Assembly: GCA_034509735.1 (NCBI GenBank)
Contig: JACGWO010000006.1
Span: 32,419,141 to 32,483,140, forward strand
From: Sesamum alatum
Taxonomy: Eukaryota > Streptophyta > Magnoliopsida > Lamiales > Pedaliaceae
Length of the DNA: 64,000 nucleotides
Reading direction: 5' to 3'
Position 1 is the stretch's first letter. The number at the start of each line of letters is the position of its first letter. Shown in pieces: positions 55,599-64,000 of the stretch. A program made the position numbers and the translations under genes. Below the pieces are notes generated by a model, which saw only the letters and a list, made by a program, of their open reading frames with translations, ran no database searches and was not told the origin of the DNA.

Positions 55599-57598
55599 TG
55601 AACGCGTGCGGATCGGCTCGGGAGGAATGTGGCGGACGCGCGGAAAAGTGGTAAACATGCATTAAACGGAATTTATAACCGGATCAATACGGTGTTCCCT
55701 TAATTCTCCCGGGCGTTTGATGTATCTCATGAATAAAAGTAACATAAACATAATTCATCGAGGCCTAGGGTAGAAGAGAAGAACAAGAAATGTAACAAGG
55801 ATACTTACTATCGTAGCTTTCTTCGTTCGCCTACATGCATTGTTCCCTGATTCGACACCAAGATCTCAACGTAGAGACCCTGTACAGTGTCCACGCAACT
55901 CACGGGAATGCGTTGATACTCTCGTGCTAGATAATTGACCAAACATTATTGATTAATGAGATCAATTATTCATATGTCCCCTTGTACAAAACAAGAAGAC
56001 AAAGAAAACACTTTTGGAGGAGTGTGAGGAAAGGGATAGCCGAGAGAGGGAGAGAGAGAGTTAGCTGGAGAGTTGTTAGAGCTGTATGTGATTGTGTGTG
56101 TGCGTTGAGTATTTATATGATTAGTACATATAATCCTATTCAATCTCTTTCAAAGAGACACACCCTAATCAACTAGGGATTTGACCTAGTCAATCCTAGT
56201 CAACTAAGGATTTGACCTAGTCAAATCTCATCTTAGCCATCCATCTCAGAACCCCTAGATCAAATCTCGTCCATCCATTCTTGATGGGCTTTATGAAATG
56301 GACCTATTAAATCTAATTTAAATGGCCAAAAGTCCAATGGGCCTTATGTATTAAATCTAATTAATACTTAAGCCCAAAATAATAATTTTCGCTTTTTAAT
56401 CTAATTAGAAAGGGAAAGCCCAACCTCTAATTTCATAAGTCCAATTTATGAATCAAGCCCGACTAATCCAATTAATCCACAATAGCTCGTCACTCCAGAA
56501 AGGGAAATAATTTAATCCAATTAAATTGTTTCATCTCCTGGAATTAATTCCAAATTAATTCTTTTACTACCAGTGAATAGTGTGTGACTCTTTAGGTTCA
56601 CCTTCAGCTAGACTTGGGTCAATCGCCAATTATACCGTAAATGAAATTCATCCGTCACCATGGGTGGCCGTCTAGTAATGGTCCATGGCACTAGAGACTA
56701 GGTGAAAAACATGGCGTGAACTTTTAGGCTCACGAATGCATACGAATACAGTCCTTCCATCTACCATTTCACAGCTATAGTCTAGGGTGTGGAATTTGGA
56801 CGTCGGTCCCAATTCTTGACTTAAGCAACTGTACGTAAAGCTCGAGGCACTCGTTTACCAACTGAAATGTCACTAGGATCCCATCCTACTGTTCAGTTAC
56901 TGTGGTCACAGATTTTATGAGAAATGATCCTCAGAGTGTACATGAGACATTACTGTCAAACATTGACAGGAGACGGATTCTATCTTAGAACGCACCGTCC
57001 TTACTGCACATTCTGACTACACTAGATAGGGTATAGCAACCAAGTCTTTCGACATGGTAGCCTTTCGCCAAATCTATGATACAGACATAATGTGCATGTG
57101 ACTGTCGTGGTTCTTCAAGTCCGAGGACTAATTTCGTACTATCGGAGCCGGGAATGCCGGTCATATCGACCAAACCACTTAAGGCTTCCATATGACGATT
57201 CTCGCTCCCCAGTCAGTCGACCCTAGGCCGACTAACCTACTAATATTGCATAGACGACCCTCTTCACTTGTCGATGAAACACGACTGCAATCCTTAGTGC
57301 AAGTCTTACTCGAATCTTCGATACCCAATCTTGAGGTTTTTGACTGGGAGGGTTTCAGACCGATCCACAGAGATCGGCTTCATGATTGCCATTCCTATGC
57401 GCAGTCGAGACTCTTGGATCCACATGTTCGGTGTATGGGCTTTGTTGTGTAATGACCAGTAATATAAGTGAACACAAAAAGTATAACATGCCAAGAACTG
57501 AATATCACTTTTATTCAGAATATCATATTACACCAAAATTGTTAGAAACTGGTTACATAAGCCCAATAAGATTGGCTTCATGATCACCTATTCTAACA
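55599..57598 (-). repeat. Copia A 5' LTR
   Basis: 2000 bp, starting TGAACGCGTGCGGATCGGC and ending CACCTATTCTAACA, followed by the target duplication GCCTC. A TATA-like motif on the minus strand lies at 56110-56117, and a GTGTGTG run lies beside it. Confidence 0.92.
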
Positions 57599-57603
57599 GC
57601 CTC

Positions 57604-58257
57604 AGTATGTGTCCCCATCGATTCTTCAATGCGGATATACTTTTTGCTCTATGTAAGATTTCCTCCAAGTTAGCCGGTGGCTTCCCTACTGTGGATCTTT
57701 GAACCTCCCATGAAATAAATTTTATTGTATGATGCCGGCCAAGAGATCGTGGTTAACATGAGGTACCTCATGGACAACGAGAACAAAACATTGCACATAG
57801 TCTCGCTGTGATTCCCTCTCCTTTTGAGATCGTGAATAAGTGGTGGTCTTAGGGCCTTTCTTATTTATCGAGAAATGATGAAGGAAGCGCTAGGTCAACT
57901 ACTTGAGTCTAGTGATGGTGTCGGCGGGCAGTTGCTTAAATCAAGCTAAAGCACTCTTGAAAAGGACGGTGTGAAAAAACTTACAGTAAGCGGCATCGCT
58001 CAAATAGTAGCAATCAATGTTTGCATAAAACTTGGTTAGGTGCTCTTGGGGTATCCAGTACCGTCTAACTCTAAGAGATTCATAACCTTGACGCCTTGCA
58101 GTAGGGCTTCTGCTAGGATTTTAAGGGAGAAAGGGCTACGCCTTGGTGGGGCTATAGCAAGAGGTAGGTACCCCGATTCGTGTCCTGCGGTCGGGTTTAG
58201 GCAAGGGGTTGCCTTTTGTGTGCTTGGAACGCTCTCTCTCCCCGTTGGGGGGCATTC
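57604..58257 (-). pseudogene. Gypsy2 gag, capsid region
   Basis: Read on the minus strand in shifting frames. LLQGVKVMNLLELDGTGYP, SFMQTL and, near the end, KPPANLEEILHRAKSISALK parallel Gypsy1 gag (IHPGVKIPSLSEYSGVGDP; KLPSTQEELLLRAEKYIRIE). It joins 31969 across copia A. Copia D interrupts it at 58257, so the N-terminal part of gag lies beyond the window. Confidence 0.68.
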
Positions 58258-59145
58258 TGTTAGAATAGGTGACCATGTAAGCCAATTTTGGCAGGAATAT
58301 GTAACCTATGTCTAGACAATTTCAGGTGTTTGATAAAACATTTATGATAAAGAAGTGAAGATTTCATATGGCAACACTTTGTTTACGTTCACTTATATCT
58401 GCTATTACATATCTGTTCACTACGCAAACAAAGCCCACGGACTGAGAATCGATTTCGGAGACTGGGACTACGCTTGGAGGTAGGTTCATGAAATTAGTCT
58501 TACCGAATCAGTCCGAAAATCTCCAAGTCAAGGAATCTCGAAAAGGGGTACCGGGATTCCCTTTGAGACTTGCACTAAGCATCTGCTGTCGTATTTCATC
58601 GACGGGTGACGAAGGTCGTCTAAGCAGTGTTAGTGGGTCAGCATGCTAGGAAGCAACTGACTGAGGTGACTCACGGAAACCGTCTTACGGAGGACCTTGA
58701 GTATGGTCAGCAAGGTATGACGTGAGTTCCCGTTCCAACGGTACAGGTCAAGTCCTTTGACTTGAGGAACTGCTGAGTTTACCTGTACATCAGGTCTGTA
58801 TCTTAGATATGGTGAGAGATTGCCAAAATACTCTTGAGTAGTCATAAGCCATGTCTAGTGCAGCTCGGGTGTACAGAGTGACAGTAGTTTCCAAGAAAGG
58901 ATCTGTCTCCTGTCAAAAGGCATTGACAGTTGAGTCTCATGTATGCTCTGTGTCTTGTCCCTAAAATCTGTGGCCACAGTAACTGAACAGAAGGGAAGGT
59001 TTCCCTTGCGGCGTTTAGTAAAGACAGACCGACACTTAGGTCAAAAATGGGTACCTGCATTTTCCGTGCCCTAGACTCTAAGTGATGAGACCGAAGACAG
59101 AAGGACAAGTGTACTGTTAGAACCTAAATGTTCATCCCCGATTAT

Positions 59146-59258
59146 TTCACCTAGTCTCTAGTGCCATGGACCGTTGCTAGATCGCCACCCATGGTAACGG
59201 ACGGATTCTAGGAATCCGACCAAGTCTAGCTGAAAGGTGAACCTAAAGAGTCACACAC
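59146..59258 (+). promoter_or_regulatory. Conserved U3 block of the copia LTR family
   Basis: Contains TCACCTAGTCTCTAGTGCCA, GGACCGTTGCTAGA, CCCATGG and then TAGCTGAAAGGTGAACCTAA followed by AGAGTCAC. It recurs in all eleven LTR copies long enough to include it (for example complement 36048-36157 in C). CCATGG occurs twice as an inverted pair. GAGTCA/TGACTC resembles a bZIP core. The role is inferred only from conservation. Confidence 0.45.
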
Positions 59259-59668
59259 TATCCACACACACTTAGTATTTAATTTGGAATTAAATATTGG
59301 AGTAAAGGAATGATTAAATTGGATTTAATCGAGTCCTATATTTTTTTCTTGGAGAAAATAATTCCTTCTATTTGATAAAGGGAATTAAATTAATAAATTG
59401 GATTTATTAAGGGAATTAATTTAATGGGCCTAGAATAAATATTAATATTTATTTATTATATTTATTTGGCCTTTTGGAATATTTAATAGGATTTAAATAT
59501 TCCATTAAATTAAATTAATGGTTGAGATTTAATGGGAGAGATCAAAGGCTAGGATTGAATTTGACAAGGTCAAATTCTACTTTGACTAGGACTTTGACTA
59601 GATCAAAATCCTAGTCAAATTAAGCTTCTAAAGAGGTGGAGTTTAAAGAGGATTAAACTCATCCTCTA

Positions 59669-59674
59669 TATAAA
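59669..59674 (+). promoter_or_regulatory. TATA box of copia D
   Basis: CTATATAAACCCC lies 1411 bp into the LTR, followed by ACACACACAACACA. Transcription is expected to start about 30 bp downstream. Confidence 0.55.
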
Positions 59675-60256
59675 CCCCTAGCCTTGCACCTTTTGAAGGA
59701 TGATGAAATTCCAACACACACACAACACAGACTCATTTTCGGCTCTCTCTCCCCTCTCTCTCGTCCGCCCTCTCTCTCCACTCTCTCCAAGAAATTCTTT
59801 TCTAGTTCTCTTGTTCTTGGAACATTAGAACTTAGATGAATCAATACCGTTAATTCATAACGTGTTGTTGATTCATCCACTCCAAAATATACACTTGTTC
59901 GTTGCTAGCACGACGTGCAAGATAAGTGGGTGGATCGTGTGTCACGATTTGGAGGGTCTCGAACGAGATGTCGGTGCAAAACGGGGAACAACGCGTGTAG
60001 CTGTTGAAGACGAAAACGACAACGGGTAGGTCTCGTTTAATATTTTCGTCCTCTTTAATTTACTACCCTATGGCCTCCATGATCATTTACATGTTGTTTA
60101 CTCATGAGATACACCGAACACCCGGAAATCTCAAGGGTACACCCATTGAGCGTGTTCTTTAATTTGATTAAAGCATGCTTTAAATTTTTGTATTTTATTT
60201 TATATCGCGCTTCCGCATTCGCGCAATTTCCCGGGACGATCCACATATTCTTTCAG

Positions 60257-60268
60257 TGGTATCAGAGC
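60257..60268 (+). other. Copia D primer-binding site
   Basis: TGGTATCAGAGC directly follows the LTR (one base gap), matching the initiator tRNA-Met 3' end. Confidence 0.92.
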
Positions 60269-60464
60269 CCGGTTCGGTGTATAGGCCTAGGGTTTATGTG
60301 CGTTTTAAGCATGAAACGTGATATTGGCATGTTTTTAATTAAATCTTGATTTTCTTGATTTTAAAGCATGTCGTTTTATGGCTTTTGATTCGTGTGAATT
60401 TCTGAATATTGGTATTTTTTTTGTTTTTCTTGGGAAACGAGGTGGAATAATTGAACCGAAAACG

Positions 60465-60965
60465 AGAAACGCTGCAGCCGGCCAGCCGGGAAGGCTGGCC
60501 GCGCGCAGGCAAGAGAAGCCTGCGCGCGCCCGTCCAGCCGGTCGCACAGGGGCAGCGCGCACGCAGACGAGGGTGTCTGTGCGTGCGCGCCCGACAGGCG
60601 CGCGCACTCGCAAGGCTGCGCGCCTGAGAGTCCGCGCGCCTGAGAGCCCAGGCGCGCGCGCACGTAGACGGAGGAGTCTGCGCGCGCGCCCGGCAGGCGT
60701 GCCCAGTGCACGTCTGCGCGCGCACTGCGCAGGGCAAGGGCGCGGCTGGCAGCCAGCAGGCCAGCGCGCGCACGAGGCAAGGGAGCCTGCGCGCGTGATG
60801 GCCTGCCGGAACGCCAGGCTGCGCAGCACGCTGCCAGCCAGGCGCGCGCGCAAGCAGGCAGGGGGCCTGCGCGCGCGCCCGGCCAGGCAGCACCTGCGCG
60901 CGCAGGGGCGGCAGGCTGAGCCTGCTGCCCAGCCTGCCAGCGGCGGCGGCCGGTGCTGCTGCTAG
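60465..60965 (+). other. GC-rich hairpin block of the copia D leader
   Basis: Alternating GCGCGC tracts with hairpins, listed as stem, loop and positions. GCGCGCAGGC/GCCTGCGCGC, loop AAGAGAA (60501-60527). CAGAC/GTCTG, loop GAGGGT (60564-60579). AGAC/GTCT, loop GGAGGA (60666-60679). AGGC/GCCT, loop AAGGGA (60775-60788). GCAGGC/GCCTGC, loop AGGGG (60854-60870). The arms extend through flanking GCGC tracts. Confidence 0.72.
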
Positions 60966-61704
60966 GGTTTTTTAAACCCTAGTAGTGTTTTCATTTATTT
61001 TTTAATTATTTTCAGTTTTAATTTTGAATTAATTCTGAAAAAAAATCGTTTTTGGGGTTCAATTATGCCTAATTTTCTAAAGACATTATTTTAGGAGTAA
61101 AATACATTGGATTTGGAATCTCGGGGTTATTTTACTTAGAATAATGAGGAAAGGTTTTCCTAAAACGAGAAAATATTATTACCAATATTTATGTTTTATT
61201 TTTTTTCACACGTTACGCACATATTCATTTCTTTCTTATTTTGTATAATTATGATTGGAAATCATGAATTGTTGGTATATTGTAATTATGTGATTAGATC
61301 ATGTGATTATGTGTGTTGGATGGAAATGGATGATCACGAGCCCTAGACCGAATGTATGGTTTAATTTCTGTTGGGCCTGTGTGCCTCTTTTACTGCTTTC
61401 TCCTTCTCTCTTTCTAGTTGCCTTGGAATAATAAGGCATTCTACCTCCCTCCTTATGTACTCCCCCCGGGTTTTCGCTAGGGTTTCTTTCTATTTTTTAT
61501 ATGTAATGAGAGTAGACTAGGAGTGAGGTTTCCTTTTTTTTGTAATCAGTGGAGAAGAAGGAAGGACCACATGGAGAGCCCAGACGGGAGGTCCCTTGGA
61601 GTTTTCCATGAAGTGAAGAAAGAGAAAAGAGACCAAGGCCCATCAGCATGATGATTGGGTTACTATTAATGTAATAGTGTAGGACCAACCCTAGATTGAC
61701 CATA

Positions 61705-61728
61705 GATCCACTGCGGGCTCAGTGGATC
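61705..61728 (+). other. Conserved leader hairpin (copia D)
   Basis: GATCCACTG-CGGGCT-CAGTGGATC: a perfect 9-bp stem with a 6-nt loop. A and C carry the same loop with a wobble or compensatory change in the stem. Confidence 0.55.
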
Positions 61729-62391
61729 GCATAGGATTCGGGCTCGTGATCATCCAACAGGGGCGTGCTAGGCTTTAATTTTGCATGTGGTTATTATGAT
61801 GGATGAATAGGTTTTTATTTATCATATAACTGCTATGGATGGTTTAATTTACGCATTATGGATGGATGTGTGAATGTTTATTTATTATTGAGATCTCGGT
61901 CATTCACTACTCTCACATTGGTTGGACCAATGTTGAAACATTAGACCCTGGACAAAATGGACATGAACTCTAGGAGTTTGTCCATGCCTTCCAATCCATG
62001 GTTTAGTGAGGAAGCTGTTTTAGGTCAATAGCATGGTCTCACGAGTCGTGGCATGTTATTGTACTTAAAAGAAGCTGCACTTTGTCATGAACGAAAAATA
62101 GGCTGTTGTACCTGTCTCACGAGTCGTGGGGGTACCAGTGGGTCTGTGGCTCGGTCGATTGGGTTGGGTCTAACGCCCAAATAGCATGATTCGCTTGGAG
62201 TCCTCGGGATCATGTGAAAGGGTGAGGCAATAATCTTGGGAATCTCGTGGAACGAGAATGGTATGGAATACCTCCCACAGGATCTTTTCCATGCGAATCG
62301 TAAAAGCGGGGTATGGCAAAAATCGCTGTGGATCCCAAGCCCACTAGGAAAGGATTTCCCGAAAATCACGTTTGAGAGTACCGTGCTTTCG

Positions 62392-62400
62392 TATAAATAG
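62392..62400 (+). promoter_or_regulatory. TATA-like motif before copia D gag
   Basis: GTATAAATAGTGGAGG lies 107 bp upstream of the gag ATG. The same arrangement occurs in copia C. Confidence 0.3.
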
Positions 62401-62506
62401 TGGAGGATTAAATGACTAAAGTCCATGCATTTAATCTTTTTATATCAAACCACCGTCTTTTATTTTCTACTGATCGCGCGCTGTTTTCTAAATGCAGATT
62501 TAAAAA

Positions 62507-63350
62507 ATGTCTAAGAACCCACTTTCAACCATTCTTGAGACAAACAAATTCAATGGAACAAATTAAAACGATTGGTTGCGCAATCTCAGGATAGTCCTAG
62601 ATTACGAGAACCAAGGCTACGTCATGGACGAGCCTCTCCCTAGGACCTTGCCGGAAGGATCCACGCTAGAAGAACGTGAGACGTTCGAGACATGGCATAA
62701 GGATAACCGGAAGGTCCGTAGCGTCATACTTGCTTCGATGACCAATGAGATTCAGAAGCACTATAAAAGGCTAGACGACGTCCCTTCCATAATGGCTCGC
62801 CTTAAGGATTGATATGCAGTCCCGGACCGGCATACTAGGTATGTCGCGACCAAAACTAAAATGACAGAAGGATCCTCTGTACAAGAGCAAAAATGCTTAC
62901 CCTGGTGAAAAGCTCGAGGACCTAAAGGCAGGTCTCGATAATGAAACGTACATAGATGTGATCCTTCAATCACTCCCACCCTCTTTTGACCAATTTATCG
63001 TCAACTACAACATGAACGCACTTGAGAAGGGCATTCATGAGTTGATCAATATGTTGGTGCAATACGAGGCAACGACTAAGAAGTCCACGCCTTCGTAAGG
63101 TGCTTCGACTTCCAATACGAAAGGCAAAGGTGCCGACGTTGGAAGAAGAAGAAAGGGAAGGGAAAGGCCGTCAAAGCGGCTACGAACACTAAGAGTGTTC
63201 CGATTGCCAAAGAGGGAAGGGCAAAGGAAAGGGAAAGGTTGTCTCCAAGCAACAGTCGAAGGCATGTGACATATGTATCAACTGCCGTGAGAAAGGGCAT
63301 TGGAAGAGAGATGGCCCCAAACTCTTCTCGACCAAGGTATTTATGTGATT
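62507..63350 (+). pseudogene. Copia D gag
   Basis: Starts MSKNPLSTILETNKFNGTN with a TAA two codons before DWLRNLRIVLDYENQGYVMD. It remains readable through ASMTNEIQKHYKRLDDVPSI to a TGA near 62812. Further blocks (YIDVILQSLPPSFDQFIVNY) lie in shifted frames, and a zinc knuckle CINCREKGHWKRD lies near 63270-63310 with its last Cys changed to Gly. A short deletion occurs near 62855. Confidence 0.85.
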
Positions 63351-64000
63351 GAGGTTAATATGATCACTAATTCTGCCTCTTGGGTATTAGATATGTGGAG
63401 CTCACATTTGCGATAACTTGCAGGTGTTGAAAAGAAGCAGAAAACTGGGTTGATCCTGAAGCTTGGGAATGCAAGGCCAAGAAGCAGTAGGATCCGCCAC
63501 TCTAGTGATTAGTGATAGTATTAGCATAGATTTAGAGCAAGTTATTTTGTACCTAGTATGATTAAACATCATTTCCATTCCATTGTTGGACAATAGTGGT
63601 TATGAGTTTAGAATAAAAAAAAATTGCTTTTATTTGATGAGGTGTGGAATTGCTCATCTACTTGGTACATTGCATAACGGGCTCTATATCTTGCAACAAA
63701 CGAATTTCGTTCTCAACACTCAACACAAACGAAAATTAGATAATAACAGGAACGCATGTCTGTGGCACGCTAGGCTAGGTCACATATCCCAAGATAGGAT
63801 GAAAAGGTTGGTAGACTCAAAGAACCTAGAGGTTGGGGACTTGAGTGATCTACCAACTTGTGAATCCTGTCTAAAGAGGGAAAATGACCAAAAAGCCCTT
63901 TGTAGTTGGGTTCTCCTACTTTATAGATGATCATTCACGGTATGGTTATGTTTACCTAATGAGGTACAAGTCTGAAGCTCTTGAGAGGTTTAAAGAATTC
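63351..64000 (+). pseudogene. Copia D protease remnant and integrase start
   Basis: ASWVLD near 63380 marks the protease, but the Thr-Gly after the catalytic Asp is lost in a small deletion. The GAG-pre-integrase domain (63583-63880) is open: SGYEFRIKKNCFYLMRCG, LWHARLGHISQDRMKRLV, CESCLK. Just after it, a deletion of roughly 90 bases compared with copia C removes the first catalytic Asp region (HTDVCGP). The text resumes with FSYFIDDHSRYGYVYLMRYK and reaches the window edge. Confidence 0.85.

Larger units (their letters stand above)
31970..57598 (-). mobile_element. Copia element A with everything nested in it
   Basis: The outer borders are the LTR start TGAAAGCATGCAGATCAG at 31970 and the LTR end CACCTATTCTAACA at 57598, in a perfect target duplication GCCTC (31965-31969, 57599-57603). 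The element is on the minus strand. It has a 5' LTR at 55599-57598, primer site, leader and a gag stub at 50912-51165. Most of pol and of the 3' LTR is missing; only about 197 bp of the 3' LTR remain (31970-32166). The lost middle is replaced by truncated copia B and its nested insertions. Confidence 0.82.
26209..58257 (-). mobile_element. Gypsy2: decayed Tat-type element, interrupted by copia insertions
   Basis: The Gypsy2 parts in the window are 26209-31969 and 57604-58257. Pol and the 3' end of gag end at 31969, and the same gag resumes at 57604 after copia A. The GCCTC duplication at 31965-31969 and 57599-57603 shows the two parts were once contiguous. Domain order and the second RNase H match Gypsy1, so it is the same group but much older. 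It is riddled with frameshifts. No LTR is found in the window. Its left end meets the CACTA region near 25.9-26.2 kb, and its 5' part continues beyond copia D, outside the window. Confidence 0.8.
58258..60255 (+). repeat. Copia D 5' LTR
   Basis: 1998 bp, from TGTTAGAATAGGTGACCATG to GATCCACATATTCTTTCA. It is the best reference copy in plus orientation and includes the conserved U3 block (59146-59258), TATA box (59669-59674) and an (AC)n plus (CT)n tract after it. Confidence 0.95.
60269..62506 (+). other. Copia D leader
   Basis: 2.2-kb untranslated leader colinear with those of C and A. In order it holds the GC-rich hairpin block (60465-60965), an AT-rich middle, the 24-nt hairpin (61705-61728), two CTCACGAGTCGTGG motifs (about 62037 and 62115) and TATAAATAG (62392-62400). 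No conserved reading frame is visible across the three copies. Confidence 0.75.
58258..64000 (+). mobile_element. Copia D, 5' part (runs off the window)
   Basis: Plus-strand Ty1/copia element of the same family as A and C, with 5' LTR, primer site, leader, gag, zinc knuckle, protease remnant and start of integrase. It is inserted in Gypsy2 gag after CATTC. The second LTR and target duplication are outside the window. Gag-pol carries several deletions and stops, although the LTR is well preserved. Confidence 0.92.

Noticed and set aside
60256..60270. tRNA gene fragment
   Set aside because: TGGTATCAGAGC is a primer-binding site next to an LTR; no cloverleaf can be drawn around it.
60378..60965. 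Long overlapping open frames (up to 195 codons) on both strands in the GC-rich block
   Set aside because: They are Arg/Ala/Gly-rich in all frames, overlap each other on both strands, and exist because stop codons are rare in GC-rich DNA. They are not conserved between the equivalent blocks.

Overview
The window looks like nuclear DNA of a flowering plant, from a repeat-dense (probably heterochromatic) region. The evidence is Ty3/gypsy elements of the Tat type with an extra RNase H and an antisense intron-containing gene, Ty1/copia elements primed by initiator tRNA-Met, an L1-type LINE with a C-terminal plant-style RNase H, a TNP2-type CACTA transposase, and fold-back MITEs. I found no convincing host gene, no tRNA or rRNA gene and no CRISPR array. 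Nearly every coding stretch is a broken transposon gene.

Layout. 1-3.2 kb: AT-rich DNA with three long fold-back elements and a possible CACTA-type MITE. 3.2-19.2 kb: a 5'-truncated LINE on the minus strand, cut into three pieces. One cut is a structurally complete Tat-type gypsy element (Gypsy1, 3565-12513, target duplication CCTTC). The other is a solo copia LTR (13650-17700) that itself carries a second solo LTR (15303-17410, duplication CTCTA). 19.2-25.9 kb: a decayed CACTA transposase gene and a 707-bp CACTA deletion derivative with intact ends (25160-25866, duplication TTT). 25.9-31.97 kb: a decayed Tat-type gypsy element (Gypsy2, minus strand), whose gag resumes at 57.6 kb.

Inserted in the Gypsy2 gag is a 25.6-kb block (31970-57598, duplication GCCTC) bounded by copia element A. 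A carries a solo LTR in its leader (52519-54731). It also contains a plus-strand truncated copia tandem B (about 32167-50911), whose last LTR is interrupted by copia element C (35051-49435, duplication CCAAG). The 5' LTR of C contains two more solo LTRs (44410-46650, duplication GTACC; 47236-49221, duplication CAAGC). Copia element D starts at 58258 on the plus strand, again inside Gypsy2, and runs off the right edge.

One copia family with LTRs of about 2 kb therefore accounts for twelve LTR copies and nesting up to five levels deep. A, C and D share an unusual leader of more than 2 kb. It has a GC-rich block packed with purine-loop hairpins whose stems covary, a downstream 9-bp hairpin with an invariant loop, and a second TATA-like motif just before gag. 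That leader is the most interesting candidate for an uncharacterised functional structure. Premature stops are largely explained by C-to-T or G-to-A changes, as expected in methylated silent chromatin. All coordinates and homologies come from reading the sequence; no database search was run.
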